Shown piece after piece: positions 25,770-34,253 of a DNA stretch of 64,000 nucleotides. The DNA lies in NCBI GenBank assembly GCA_002727315.1, contig PBWR01000007.1, forward strand, positions 62,001 through 126,000, read 5' to 3'. The notes beneath the pieces were generated by a model that searched no databases, was not told the origin of the DNA, and saw only the letters and a list, made by a program, of their open reading frames with translations. The position numbers and the translations under genes were made by a program. Origin of the DNA: Alphaproteobacteria bacterium. GTDB taxonomy: Bacteria; Pseudomonadota; Alphaproteobacteria; UBA6615. Each line of letters starts with the position of its first letter. Within the stretch, counting starts at the first letter, position 1.

Positions 25770-25789
25770 TGGTTTCTTTTTGGAAACCA
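25770..25789. terminator. Weak hairpin after tctA
   Basis: TGGTTTC (25770-25776) pairs with GAAACCA (25783-25789) around a T-rich loop, 14 bases after the tctA stop. The stem is AT-rich and no T run follows, so terminator function is doubtful. Confidence 0.3.
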
Positions 25790-25818
25790 CAAAGCCGAGA
25801 TAATGCTAAAGTTATTTA

Positions 25819-28182
25819 ATGCGTGAATTCGGCATCGGCCAATCGGTGCCTCGAGTCGAAGACGCCCGACTTCTCACCGGGGGTGGCAACTACACCGATG
25901 ACCGTCAGGTCCCAGGGGCAGCTTATATGGCCATCCTGCGCTCTCCCCACGCGGCCGCGCGGATCGCCGCGCTCGACACATCGCGGGCGGAAGGCATGCC
26001 CGGGGTCATTGCCGTTCTAACATCCCGGGAACTAACGGCCGACGGGATCGGCGGCCTGTCGGTCAACGTGAAACGCAAGCAACGTGACGGCTCTCCGATG
26101 GTCGAGCCCCCATATCCGCTTTTGGCCGATGGTGAGGTGCATCTCGTCGGTCAGGCGGTGGCCGCCGTCATCGCCGAAACCTATGCCCAGGGTGTGGATG
26201 CCACGGAAGAAATCGACGTCGACTATGAGACCGTCCCCGTCGTCACTGAGACACACCGGGCCCGCCAACCCGGAACCGCGCAAGTCTGGAACGACGTGCC
26301 GGAGAATGAGAGTTTCGTGTTCTCGCTCGGGGACCGGGAGGCGACCGATGCCGCCTTCGCAGACGCAGCCCATGTGACGGAGCTGGACTTCACCATCAGT
26401 CGGGTCTCCACCAACACGATGGAGGTGCGCGCCGCGATCGGGTTCTACGATCCGCTCGAGGAACGCTACACCTTGTATGCCGGCGTCCAGTCGCCGCACC
26501 GGATGCGCGCCGACCTGTGTGCCAATGTCTTCGGCATTCCCCAGGCGAAACTGCGAATCATCTCTCCCGACATGGGAGGCGGGTTCGGCATGCGCGGCAG
26601 CACCTTCGCCGAGCACGGGCTCGTCCTGTGGGCCGCCCGGCGCACCGGCCGGCCCGTGCGCTTCACGGCGACACGCAGCGAGGCGCTGGCCAGCGACTAC
26701 CACGCCCGTGACAACGTCTCACACACAGCACTGGCGCTCGACGCCGATGGCAGATTCCTTGCGTTTCGTATCTCCACCGATGCCGCCCTCGGTGGGTTTC
26801 TCAGCAATGCCGGCCCCCATTCGCCGACCAACAATCTCGGTGGCCTGTCCGGGGTCTACACGACACCCCATGTCCACGCCGAGGCCCGCGGGGTCTACAC
26901 CCACACCAGCCCGACTGCGACCTACCGCGGCGCGGGCCGGCCGGAGGCCTCCTACGCCATCGAGCGCACCATCGACGTCGCCGCTGCCGAGATGGGCATC
27001 GACCCTGTCGAGCTGCGGCGGCGAAACATGATCCCACCCGACGCCTTGCCCTGGGACACGGGCTTCGTGTTCACCTATGACAGCGGCGAGTTCGAAGTCT
27101 GTCTCGACCGGGCCGTGGAGGCGGCCGACCGGGACGGGTTCGAGGCGCGCTGCGCCGAGGCCGAGAGCCGCGGCAAGCTGCGGGGGATGGGCATTGCCAG
27201 CGTTATCGAGATCGCCGGCGGCCCCCTGCCGATCCCGAACGAGGAAAGCGCGGCCGTCCGCTTCGATACCGATGGTGGCATTTCCGTCCTGATGGGCACC
27301 CACTCCCACGGCCAGGGCCACGAGACCGCCTTCGCCCAGATCGCGTCCGAAAAGCTCGGCGTGTCGTTCGATTCGATACGGGTCCAGTATGGCGACACCG
27401 ATCTGGTGCATCACGGCAAGGGCACCTTCGGGTCCCGTTCGATCAGTGTCGGCGGCGCGGCGCTGCTGCGTGCATCGGAAAAGATCATCGACCGGGCCCG
27501 GCAGATCGCCGCGCACCTGCTCGAGGCGGCCGAGGCCGATATCAGCTTCGATGACGGCGTGTTCACGGTCGCCGGCACCGACCGCCGGATCACCCTGGTC
27601 GAGGTGGGCAAGGCGTCCTACCAGGCGGCCCGGATGCCACGGGAGCTCGAGCTTGGCCTGTCGGAGAGCGCGATCATCCTGCCGCCGGGGCCGACCTATC
27701 CCAATGGCTGCCATGTCAGCGAGGTCGAGATCGATCCGGAGACCGGCGTCGTCGAAATGATCAATTACACGGTTGTCGACGATGTGGGCGTGGCGCTAAA
27801 CCCGATGATGGTGAAGGGCCAGGTTCATGGCGGCGTCGTCCAGGGGGCGGGCCAGGCCTTGCTCGAACAGGTGGTTTACGATCCCGATTCCGGCCAGTTG
27901 CTGACCGGGTCCTTCATGGATTACGCGATGCCCCGGGCGGACAATTTTCCGTCATTCGACGTGCTCGAACACAACGTCCCGTCGAAGAACAACCCGATGG
28001 GCCTAAAGGGCGCCGGCGAGGCCGGGACGGTGGGCGCCTTGCCAGCCGTGATGAACGCCATTTGCGATGCCCTGCGGCCCCTCGGCGTTCGACATATCGA
28101 CATGCCCGCGACACCCGAACGGGTATGGCAGACAATTCAGGACGCACGCGCTCGCCAGGGCGCTGGAAAAACGTCAAACTAG
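25819..28182 (+). CDS. Xanthine/CO dehydrogenase-family molybdopterin-binding large subunit
   Basis: 787 residues. N-terminal small domain RVEDARLLTGGGNYTDDRQVPGAAYMAILRSPHAAARI (about 10-45), then the molybdenum-cofactor-binding domains: PDMGGGFGMRGSTFAEHGLVLWAARRTGRPVRF near 250, TATYRGAGRPEASYAIER near 370, MGTHSHGQGHETAFAQIASEKLG near 495, GTFGSRSISVGGAALL, and the catalytic-Glu block GLKGAGEAGTVGALPAVMNAI near 730. The active-site loop is the AYRGAGR form (here TYRGAGR) rather than the CoxL AYxCSFR form, so it is not a true CO dehydrogenase. It hydroxylates an unknown substrate with water-derived oxygen. No FAD-binding or 2Fe-2S partner subunits are adjacent, which is unusual. GC-rich composition resumes exactly here. 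Confidence 0.9.
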   Translation: MREFGIGQSVPRVEDARLLTGGGNYTDDRQVPGAAYMAILRSPHAAARIAALDTSRAEGMPGVIAVLTSRELTADGIGGLSVNVKRKQRDGSPMVEPPYPLLADGEVHLVGQAVAAVIAETYAQGVDATEEIDVDYETVPVVTETHRARQPGTAQVWNDVPENESFVFSLGDREATDAAFADAAHVTELDFTISRVSTNTMEVRAAIGFYDPLEERYTLYAGVQSPHRMRADLCANVFGIPQAKLRIISPDMGGGFGMRGSTFAEHGLVLWAARRTGRPVRFTATRSEALASDYHARDNVSHTALALDADGRFLAFRISTDAALGGFLSNAGPHSPTNNLGGLSGVYTTPHVHAEARGVYTHTSPTATYRGAGRPEASYAIERTIDVAAAEMGIDPVELRRRNMIPPDALPWDTGFVFTYDSGEFEVCLDRAVEAADRDGFEARCAEAESRGKLRGMGIASVIEIAGGPLPIPNEESAAVRFDTDGGISVLMGTHSHGQGHETAFAQIASEKLGVSFDSIRVQYGDTDLVHHGKGTFGSRSISVGGAALLRASEKIIDRARQIAAHLLEAAEADISFDDGVFTVAGTDRRITLVEVGKASYQAARMPRELELGLSESAIILPPGPTYPNGCHVSEVEIDPETGVVEMINYTVVDDVGVALNPMMVKGQVHGGVVQGAGQALLEQVVYDPDSGQLLTGSFMDYAMPRADNFPSFDVLEHNVPSKNNPMGLKGAGEAGTVGALPAVMNAICDALRPLGVRHIDMPATPERVWQTIQDARARQGAGKTSN

Positions 28183-28222
28183 GCCCAACAAACAGCGGCT
28201 TTTGTACGAGGAGAACAAACAA

Positions 28223-29434
28223 ATGGCAGGCCCCGAAATCCACAACATGACCCTGTTGTCACAGGACACTTTGGTCGGCTTCGGCGGCATGGGCGAAGGC
28301 ATGTCCATGCAGGTCGCCCCCGACGGCCGACGCATCATGTGGCTCGCCCACGAGTCCGCGCCGAAGAACTTCACCGGCGTCGATGTCTCGGACCCGCGCA
28401 ACCCCAAGGTGGTGGTCCAGACCGATCTGCCGGTGATGGAGATGCGCTCGAACTCGCTGGAGGTGACCGGTGACATTATGGCCGTCGCCTACCAGACGCC
28501 CGGCGTGAACATGGAGAAGGTCGGCGTCGAGCTGTTCGACCTTTCGACGCCGGAAGAGCCGAAGTCGATTTCGTTCTTCGACTGCTCCGGCCCACATTCG
28601 CGCGGCGTGCACCAGCTCTGGTTCGCCGACGGCGAGTATGTCCATTTCGCCGGAGGGTCCGACGACTTCGTGCCCACCAACCCGAAGGACGACCAGTTCT
28701 ACCGCTGCATCGACGTGCGCAACCCGTCGAAGCCCAGCGAGGTCGGACGCTGGTGGTACCCCGGCACCCGCGAGGGCGACAACGCGCCGCCGCCGCCGCG
28801 CCATCCCGAGTTCGATTCCGGCTTCCGCGCCCACAACACCAACGTCTACCCGCAGCGGCCCGACCGGATGTACCTCGGCTACCTCGACGGCGGGTCGTTC
28901 ATCATGGACATCTCCGACAAGTCCGACCCGAAGGTTATCGGCGAGTGGAACCCGCACCCGCCCTATAACGGGTTCGCCCACACGGTGCTGCCACTGTTCA
29001 GCAAGGACATCCTGATCATCACGGACGAGAGCGTGCGCGACGACGCCATGGACTGGCCGAAGCTGGCCTGGGTGGTCGACGCGCGCAAGGAAGACAATAT
29101 GGTTCCGATCGGCACCCTGCCGATGCCGCCGCTGGACGACTTCCGCAATCGCGGCGGACGGTTCGGTGCCCATAACCTGCACGAGAACCGGCCCGGCCCG
29201 TCCTTCCAGTCCGACGACCTGATATTCGCGACCTTCTTCAATGGCGGCCTGCGGGTGTTCGACCTGTCCAATCCGCTGCAGCCCAAGGAAGTGGCCCATT
29301 TCGTCCCGCCGAAGCCGGACAATTCACCGGTCGCGACAGCCCAGATCAACGACGTGTATGTGGACGAGAACCGGATCGTCTATTGCGTCGACCGCCACGC
29401 CGGCGGCCTCTACTGCCTGGAACTCGATACCTAG
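28223..29434 (+). CDS. LVIVD-repeat beta-propeller protein
   Basis: 403 residues from the ATG at 28223 behind GAGGAG (28208-28213). A longer in-frame reading from 28067 overlaps the previous gene and is rejected. Repeats of the form G-D-I-M-A-V-A-Y ... V-E-L-F-D-L-S-T-P-E-E-P, FIMDISDKSDPKVIGEW and LRVFDLSNPLQPKEVAHF recur at roughly 50-residue spacing, characteristic of LVIVD propeller blades. No signal peptide is seen, so it is probably cytoplasmic. Conserved His and Asp residues lie in HSRGVHQLWFAD and FRAHNTNVYPQRPDRMYLGYLDGG. It follows the molybdenum hydroxylase by 40 bases and likely belongs to its operon. Function is unknown; a lyase or hydrolase with a propeller scaffold is possible. 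Confidence 0.8.
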   Translation: MAGPEIHNMTLLSQDTLVGFGGMGEGMSMQVAPDGRRIMWLAHESAPKNFTGVDVSDPRNPKVVVQTDLPVMEMRSNSLEVTGDIMAVAYQTPGVNMEKVGVELFDLSTPEEPKSISFFDCSGPHSRGVHQLWFADGEYVHFAGGSDDFVPTNPKDDQFYRCIDVRNPSKPSEVGRWWYPGTREGDNAPPPPRHPEFDSGFRAHNTNVYPQRPDRMYLGYLDGGSFIMDISDKSDPKVIGEWNPHPPYNGFAHTVLPLFSKDILIITDESVRDDAMDWPKLAWVVDARKEDNMVPIGTLPMPPLDDFRNRGGRFGAHNLHENRPGPSFQSDDLIFATFFNGGLRVFDLSNPLQPKEVAHFVPPKPDNSPVATAQINDVYVDENRIVYCVDRHAGGLYCLELDT

Positions 29435-29437
29435 GCA

Positions 29438-29959
29438 CTAGCCACGCAATCCGGCCAGCGGCCGCCGCACGAAGGGATGGTGCGGGGCCGCGACGCCGGC
29501 GAGAAAGTCTAGCAACCGCGGCTCCGGCGCATCGGCAACAACGGGGGAGTAAGGGCCGTCGTCGAGCCAGAACATGACGGGCGCGTCGATCGGGCGCCCC
29601 TCAACCACGCAGGACGCCCGGATCAGGGGTCGGTAGGCGGCATAGCACCAGATGCGGTGCCCGTTCTCGACCCCCTCAACACAGACCGGGAGTGGCAGGG
29701 TTTCGCGCTGCGCGTCCACCCGGTCGATGACCGCGTCGAAATAGGCGTTCACCCATCGCCGCGCGGCGATGTCGAACACCTCCAGCAGGCTGGTGTGGAG
29801 TTCCCGCAGAAATCCCAGGCAATCGTCCGGCGCGGCGACCAACCCCGGTGCCGGCGGCTTGAACAGCGGATAATCGCCGTCGCCCAGACGCAGGGCACGG
29901 CCGGGCACGACGTCAATGCCGTGCCGCCCGGCATTGGATATGTGAATCGGGTCCGTCAT
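29438..29959 (-). CDS. Hypothetical protein
   Basis: 173 residues, soluble, no signal peptide, membrane helix or motif that I recognise. It is rich in Pro, Arg, Asp and Val, with central ALRLGDGDYPLFKPPAPG, DIAARRWVNAYFDAVIDRVDA and RIWCYAAYRPLIRASCVVEG. GC-rich third positions match the neighbours, which supports real coding. It converges on the LVIVD gene (3 bases between ends) and diverges from the substrate-binding-like gene at 30049 with an 89-base gap. It may be an accessory factor of the surrounding catabolic cluster; nothing in the sequence proves that. Confidence 0.6.
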   Translation of the reverse strand: MTDPIHISNAGRHGIDVVPGRALRLGDGDYPLFKPPAPGLVAAPDDCLGFLRELHTSLLEVFDIAARRWVNAYFDAVIDRVDAQRETLPLPVCVEGVENGHRIWCYAAYRPLIRASCVVEGRPIDAPVMFWLDDGPYSPVVADAPEPRLLDFLAGVAAPHHPFVRRPLAGLRG

Positions 29960-30048
29960 CTCTGGGTGAACAAAACGCTTTTTTCCCGCTCGCGGAAACC
30001 CGAATATGCACCGCGACGGCGCTTCGCACCACGAGGGGGACGACGAAT

Positions 30049-30975
30049 ATGCGCAAGATGATAATCAACGTATTTCCGGGAGCCATCAACGTGCCCCTGT
30101 GGTCAGGCATCGAACAGGGCTTCTTCGCCAAGCGCGACCTGGAGATGGAGATCGTCTACACGCCGAACTCCGTCGAGCAGCTGACCGGCATCGCGGCGGG
30201 CAAGTTCGACATCATGCTGACCTCGATCGACAACATCATCGCCTACAAGGAGGGGCAGGGCGAGGTCCCCGCCGACGGCGACACGGACCTGTTCGCCTTC
30301 ATGGGCTCCGACGACGCCTTCTTATGCCTCGCCGTCCAGGAGGACATCGAGAGCTTCGCCGACCTGCCGGGCAAGATCCTGACCGCCGACGCGCTGACCA
30401 CCGGCTTCGCCTTCGTCCTGCGGCGCATGCTCGCGCTGAACGGTGTCGATGAGAACGAGATCGAATGGATGTCCACGGGCGGCGTCCTGCAGCGCTGGCA
30501 GGCGATGATGGAACACCCCGAACAGAAGGGCACGCTCCAGGTCACACCGTTCGAGATCATGGGGGCCTCCAGGGGCCACCATGTCCTGGCCCGGGCCTCC
30601 GACGTGCTCGATGCCTACCAGGGCATCGTCGGCGGCGCCCGAGTCGCCTGGGCCGAGGAGAACGCCGATGACCTGTCGGGCTTCATCGCCGGCTGGCTGG
30701 AATCCGTGAACTGGATGTACGACCCCGGCAACCGGGAGACGGCCCTCGACATCATCTCCGAGAACATGCCCCAGATGCCCCGCGAGGTGGCGACGGGGGC
30801 GTGCGACGTGTTCTTCGACGCGAAGACCGGCATGCGCCGCGACGGCGCATTCGACGTTCCCGGGATCGAGACCGTCCTCGACCTGCGCCGCGAGTTCGGG
30901 CCAGCGCCCGACGATCTGCACGGGCCCGAGCACTATATCGACACCCGCTACCTTGAGGCCGCGAAGGGCCGCTAG
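30049..30975 (+). CDS. ABC-type substrate-binding-protein homologue (NMT1/SsuA-like), no signal peptide
   Basis: 308 residues starting MRKMIINVFPGAINVPLWSGIEQGFFAKRDLEMEIVYTPNSVEQLTGIAAGKFDIMLTSIDNIIAYKEG, which is the mature fold of NMT1/THI5/SsuA-type periplasmic receptors. It begins directly with the first beta strand, and there is no Sec, Tat or lipoprotein signal. A good GAGGGGG ribosome site precedes the ATG, so a missed N-terminus is unlikely. No permease or ATPase gene is close by. It may be a cytoplasmic ligand sensor or a THI5-like enzyme rather than a transport receptor. Its last 4 bases overlap the end of the convergent membrane-protein gene. Confidence 0.82.
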   Translation: MRKMIINVFPGAINVPLWSGIEQGFFAKRDLEMEIVYTPNSVEQLTGIAAGKFDIMLTSIDNIIAYKEGQGEVPADGDTDLFAFMGSDDAFLCLAVQEDIESFADLPGKILTADALTTGFAFVLRRMLALNGVDENEIEWMSTGGVLQRWQAMMEHPEQKGTLQVTPFEIMGASRGHHVLARASDVLDAYQGIVGGARVAWAEENADDLSGFIAGWLESVNWMYDPGNRETALDIISENMPQMPREVATGACDVFFDAKTGMRRDGAFDVPGIETVLDLRREFGPAPDDLHGPEHYIDTRYLEAAKGR

Positions 30976-31343
30976 ACCAGCAGCAGCAACGCGCCGAGCA
31001 CCGCGATGTTCGAGAACACGAACGACAGGTGAAGATGCCGGCGCAGCGGGTCGTCCATCGTCCAGAACCGGTGGAAGATGGCGCTCGCCAGGACGGTGAA
31101 AACCATCAGGATCACCGCGCCGGTGGCGGTGTGCCAGTCGATCGCGACCATCACGCCGCCGACGGCCTGCATGACAAACCCAGCCCACAGAACCAGGCGG
31201 GCCATCGGGACCCCCATCGCCGCCATCCGGTCCACATGCTGGCGCTCCTTGGTCGCCGCGTTGATCACCAGCGTTCCCAGGAACAGGGTCGCGATCATGA
31301 GCTGCGCCACGATCTCGAGCGGCGTGTTGTCGGCGTAGAACAT
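30972..31343 (-). CDS. Small four-helix membrane protein (DoxX/DUF-like)
   Basis: 123 residues. Four hydrophobic segments are visible at roughly 12-30, 45-67, 72-93 and 102-122, with short polar links such as NAATKERQHVDRM and HRFWTMDDPLRRHLH. Size and topology recall DoxX-like proteins, but no diagnostic motif is certain. It lies 5 bases after the flavoenzyme gene 31349-32536 and is probably its operon partner. The 3' end overlaps the convergent gene by 4 bases. Confidence 0.7.
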   Translation of the reverse strand: MFYADNTPLEIVAQLMIATLFLGTLVINAATKERQHVDRMAAMGVPMARLVLWAGFVMQAVGGVMVAIDWHTATGAVILMVFTVLASAIFHRFWTMDDPLRRHLHLSFVFSNIAVLGALLLLV

Positions 31344-31348
31344 GGCCG

Positions 31349-32536
31349 TTACTTCAGATGGGTCAGCGGCTCGAGGCCCAGCGCGACCCGCCCGTAGGTT
31401 GTGGCCGCGACGTCCCAGTTCAAGGCGAAGTGCCCGCTCAGCGCATGGATATCACGGAACTTCCGCTGCAGGGCGTTGTCCAGAAAGATGCCCTGGCCGC
31501 CCAGGGTCGTGAACAGTCGGTCCACCGCCACCCGGCACTCGCGCACGAGATAGGCCTGGTCGCGGCGGTTGCGCACCCGCTCCAAGTCACCCAACTCGCG
31601 CCCGGCATACATCGCCGCCATCGCCTCACCGGTGTCGCGGGCCATGAGCAAACGTGCCGCGTCGATCTGCGCCGCCGCCTCGGCGATATGCACCTGGAGG
31701 GTCTGGTGTTCCGCGACGCACACGCCGCGGGAACTCCGCCCGGCCATCTGCGCGGTCACGGCCTCGAGTAGGCTCTCCGCGATACCGATCGCCGGCACCG
31801 CCAGCATGAAGGGCACGCTGGGCGGGTGGGGCAGCCGGTACAAGGCCGGCGCGTCGGCCTGGCCCCGCGCCGCGCCGCCGGCCCCCGCCAACCGGAATGG
31901 CAGCGCCCGATAGTCAGGCACGAAGGCATCTTCGACCATTAGGTTCTTGCTGCCGGTGCCGGCGAGACCCATGACATGCCAGTTGTCATCGATGACCGCG
32001 ACGTCACGCGACACGAGGCAGTAGTTCGGCTCGAGCGCCCCATCCTCGCCGGTCGGCAACAGGTTTCCGAGGATCAGCCAGTCGGCGTGATCGCAGCCGC
32101 TCGACCATTCCCAGGTCCCGGAGATGCGCCAGCCGCCTTCAACGGCCTCGTGGTTTCGCCCCGGCGTGAACCCGGCCGAGACCAGCGCGTCGGGATCGTC
32201 AGCCCAGACATCGTCGGCGGCCCGGTCGTCGAACATGCCGATGAGGATCTGGTGATCGGTGTAGACGCCCGTAACCCAGCCGGTCGAGCTGCACCCGCGC
32301 GCCAGCTCGGCGACGATGTCGCATGCCGCGTCGAGAGGCGTTTCCGCCCCCCCGAAACGGGCCGGTTGGCAAATCCTGTGCAGGCCCGCCGCCTTTAAGT
32401 CGGCGATAGTCTCGTCGGGCAGCCGGCGCAGTTCCTCGGTCGCGGACGCGCGTTCGGCGAGGACAGGCACGAGTGCTGTCGCCCGTGCCTTCAGGTCTTG
32501 CGTGATCGCCATCGGCGTTACAGATGTATCTGACAT
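31349..32536 (-). CDS. Acyl-CoA dehydrogenase-fold flavoprotein, likely group D monooxygenase
   Basis: 395 residues from the ATG at 32534-32536; AGGGGAGAAG upstream supports it, and an extra 22-residue extension to 32602 is not needed. The N-terminal helical domain has RLPDETIADLKAAGLHRICQPARFGGAE near 35. The middle beta domain has GGWRISGTWEWSSGCDHADWLILGNLL and WHVMGLAGTGSKNLMVEDAFVPDY. The C-terminal helical domain ends with RLFTTLGGQGIFLDNALQRKFRDIHALSGHFALNWDVAATTYGR. This pattern (SGC, GTGS, RD.HA) matches the HpaB/DszC/HsaA-like flavin-dependent monooxygenases rather than beta-oxidation enzymes, since no catalytic Glu base is apparent. FMNH2 or FADH2 would come from a separate reductase, not seen here. 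Divergent from the bicupin gene at 32651. Confidence 0.85.
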   Translation of the reverse strand: MSDTSVTPMAITQDLKARATALVPVLAERASATEELRRLPDETIADLKAAGLHRICQPARFGGAETPLDAACDIVAELARGCSSTGWVTGVYTDHQILIGMFDDRAADDVWADDPDALVSAGFTPGRNHEAVEGGWRISGTWEWSSGCDHADWLILGNLLPTGEDGALEPNYCLVSRDVAVIDDNWHVMGLAGTGSKNLMVEDAFVPDYRALPFRLAGAGGAARGQADAPALYRLPHPPSVPFMLAVPAIGIAESLLEAVTAQMAGRSSRGVCVAEHQTLQVHIAEAAAQIDAARLLMARDTGEAMAAMYAGRELGDLERVRNRRDQAYLVRECRVAVDRLFTTLGGQGIFLDNALQRKFRDIHALSGHFALNWDVAATTYGRVALGLEPLTHLK

Positions 32537-32650
32537 GCAGTGCACTTCTCCCCTTGTCACAGTGAAGGGGGCAGCGACGGCGCGGTCAAGCCCATTGGTC
32601 AACTTGGCGCCTTCGACTAGACTTTCGTATTCAAAGGGGGGGAACGACCC

Positions 32651-33562
32651 ATGGACGGATCAACAGGCAGGGCGGACGGCGATATCGTCACGGCGCGAGC
32701 GCGCTATTACAGCCCGGCGAATATCTTCAAGGTCGAGCGGCCGTCGATCCCTCGCCACGCCTTCGTCGCCGAGCGGGACCGGGCATTGGCGGCCGACATG
32801 CCGACAGGCTGGATCGCGCTCGATATCGGCCGGCAGATCGGCCTCGACGAGCAGGCCACGACGCCACTGATGCTCGCCCGCTACGCCCGGATCAGGGCCG
32901 GTGATACCCTGGCCGATGCGTTCCGTGCCAGCGGCGAGTTTTACTATGTGATTGCCGGCGACGGCCGGGCCGAGAAGGCGGACGAAGCGTTCGCTTGGCA
33001 GGCCGGCGACGTGTTCTCCCTGCCGGGCGGCGGGGAGACACGCCTGACCGCGGGATCGACCGACACCGTCCTGTTGCAGGTGACCAACGAACCCGAGCTG
33101 GCATTCCACGGCCTCGACGCGCCGGATCCCCGACGGGCCCCGACCTCGGCCGTGCGCTATCCGATGGCGGAGATCCGCGCGCAGATGGACGCGATGCGCG
33201 ACGAACAATCGTCGGACCCGGACCGCTCCGGCCGGGCCCTGCACCTGACCAGCGAGCGCACCGGAAACGCCGACGCTGCTCACCCGTCGATCAAGCTGGC
33301 GATGAACACCCTCGACCCCCACAGCGTCCAGCGGCCCCACCGGCACAACTCGGTCGCCCTGACACTGCCGATCGCTGCCGAGAGGGTCTACTCCGTGATC
33401 GAGGGCAACCGCCTTGACTGGCACCAGTACGCACTCATGATCACCCCGCCGGCTGAGCTGCACGAGCATCGCAACGAAGGCGACACGCCGATGCTCTCCC
33501 TGGTGATCCAGGACGGTGGCCTCTACTTTCGCTGCCGCACCATCGGCTTCAGCTTCGACTAA
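32651..33562 (+). CDS. Bicupin protein, gentisate dioxygenase-like
   Basis: 303 residues. The N-terminal cupin at about 75-130 (RIRAGDTLADAFRASGEFYYVIAGDGRAEK, WQAGDVFSLPGG) lacks the His-x-His metal ligands. The C-terminal cupin at about 215-290 (NTLDPHSVQRPHRHNSVALTLPI, ITPPAELHEHRNEGDTPML) keeps HRH and a later His, so a single metal site is expected. Gentisate-type ring-cleavage enzymes normally use the N-terminal cupin, so this is an atypical member. It probably acts on a small aromatic or keto acid in the cytoplasm, perhaps downstream of the divergently transcribed monooxygenase (gap 114 bases). Confidence 0.8.
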   Translation: MDGSTGRADGDIVTARARYYSPANIFKVERPSIPRHAFVAERDRALAADMPTGWIALDIGRQIGLDEQATTPLMLARYARIRAGDTLADAFRASGEFYYVIAGDGRAEKADEAFAWQAGDVFSLPGGGETRLTAGSTDTVLLQVTNEPELAFHGLDAPDPRRAPTSAVRYPMAEIRAQMDAMRDEQSSDPDRSGRALHLTSERTGNADAAHPSIKLAMNTLDPHSVQRPHRHNSVALTLPIAAERVYSVIEGNRLDWHQYALMITPPAELHEHRNEGDTPMLSLVIQDGGLYFRCRTIGFSFD

Positions 33563-33600
33563 ACCCACGCACGCCAGGAACCAAGAACATTTCCATTTCC

Positions 33601-34122
33601 ATGCACACGATCACTGCTCCAGTCTTCCACACGATGTTGACCAATCTCGACTTCGTCCTCGGCCGTGGCGCTGAGTTCGCTTCGGAAACGGGGCTCGACG
33701 AAGGCGAGTTCATGCAACGGCGATTTGCACCCGACATGCTGACTCTAGCCGAGCAAATCCGCCAGGCCTGCGCGCATGCCACCGCGGCCATGTCGCGGCT
33801 GGCGGACGCAGAGGCACCGGAGGTTAAAATGGATCCGGACACCGATTTCGCCAGCGCGCGTGCGCGGGTCGCCGCGGCGCTCGATCATGTCGACAGCTTT
33901 TCGGCCGACCAGCTGGAGGGGGACCCGGAGCGCGAAGTGATCGTCAAGACGCGGCTCGGCGAGCTCACGTTCGGAGCGCTCGATCACGTCCTGCACTTCG
34001 CCTACCCGCAGGTCTTCTTCCACGTCACCACAGCCTATGACCTGCTGCGCCACGAGGGTGTGCAGATCGGCAAGATCGACTTTCTCGGCGCGCCCATGAA
34101 GAGCAAACTCAAGGACGGCTGA
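33601..34122 (+). CDS. DUF1993 family protein
   Basis: 173 residues. The N-terminal FHTMLTNLDFVLGRGAEFA and the later RFAPDMLTLAEQIRQACAHATAAMSRLA and HFAYPQVFFHVTTAYDLLRHEGVQIGKIDFLG blocks match the DUF1993 family, a DinB-like four-helix bundle. The family has a conserved His in the HVTTAYDLLRH element that may bind metal. Function unknown; DinB-like folds include thiol-dependent enzymes. It follows the bicupin gene by 38 bases and may share its transcript. No membrane or export signal. Confidence 0.85.
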   Translation: MHTITAPVFHTMLTNLDFVLGRGAEFASETGLDEGEFMQRRFAPDMLTLAEQIRQACAHATAAMSRLADAEAPEVKMDPDTDFASARARVAAALDHVDSFSADQLEGDPEREVIVKTRLGELTFGALDHVLHFAYPQVFFHVTTAYDLLRHEGVQIGKIDFLGAPMKSKLKDG

Positions 34123-34253
34123 CGCGGCAAGCGGGTGGCGCTTTTCTCCCTGCCCGGCGCCTAGCCGGTTCGGCCCCGGAGATCCAAACTTGTGCGGCCC
34201 GCGTATCGATAAACACGGTCAAACATGCCTTGGTTCACTGCGAATCGATCATC

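Noticed and set aside
22508-25818. Transposon or integrated phage to explain the AT-rich cassette
   Set aside because: No transposase, integrase, terminal repeats or tRNA junction is visible at either edge.
26477-27037. Overlapping open frames on both strands within the molybdenum hydroxylase gene
   Set aside because: They are shadows in a GC-rich gene; their translations are Arg/Pro/Ser-rich with no family pattern.
25819-28182. True carbon monoxide dehydrogenase large subunit (coxL)
   Set aside because: The active-site loop is TYRGAGR rather than AYxCSFR, and the other Cox subunits are absent.
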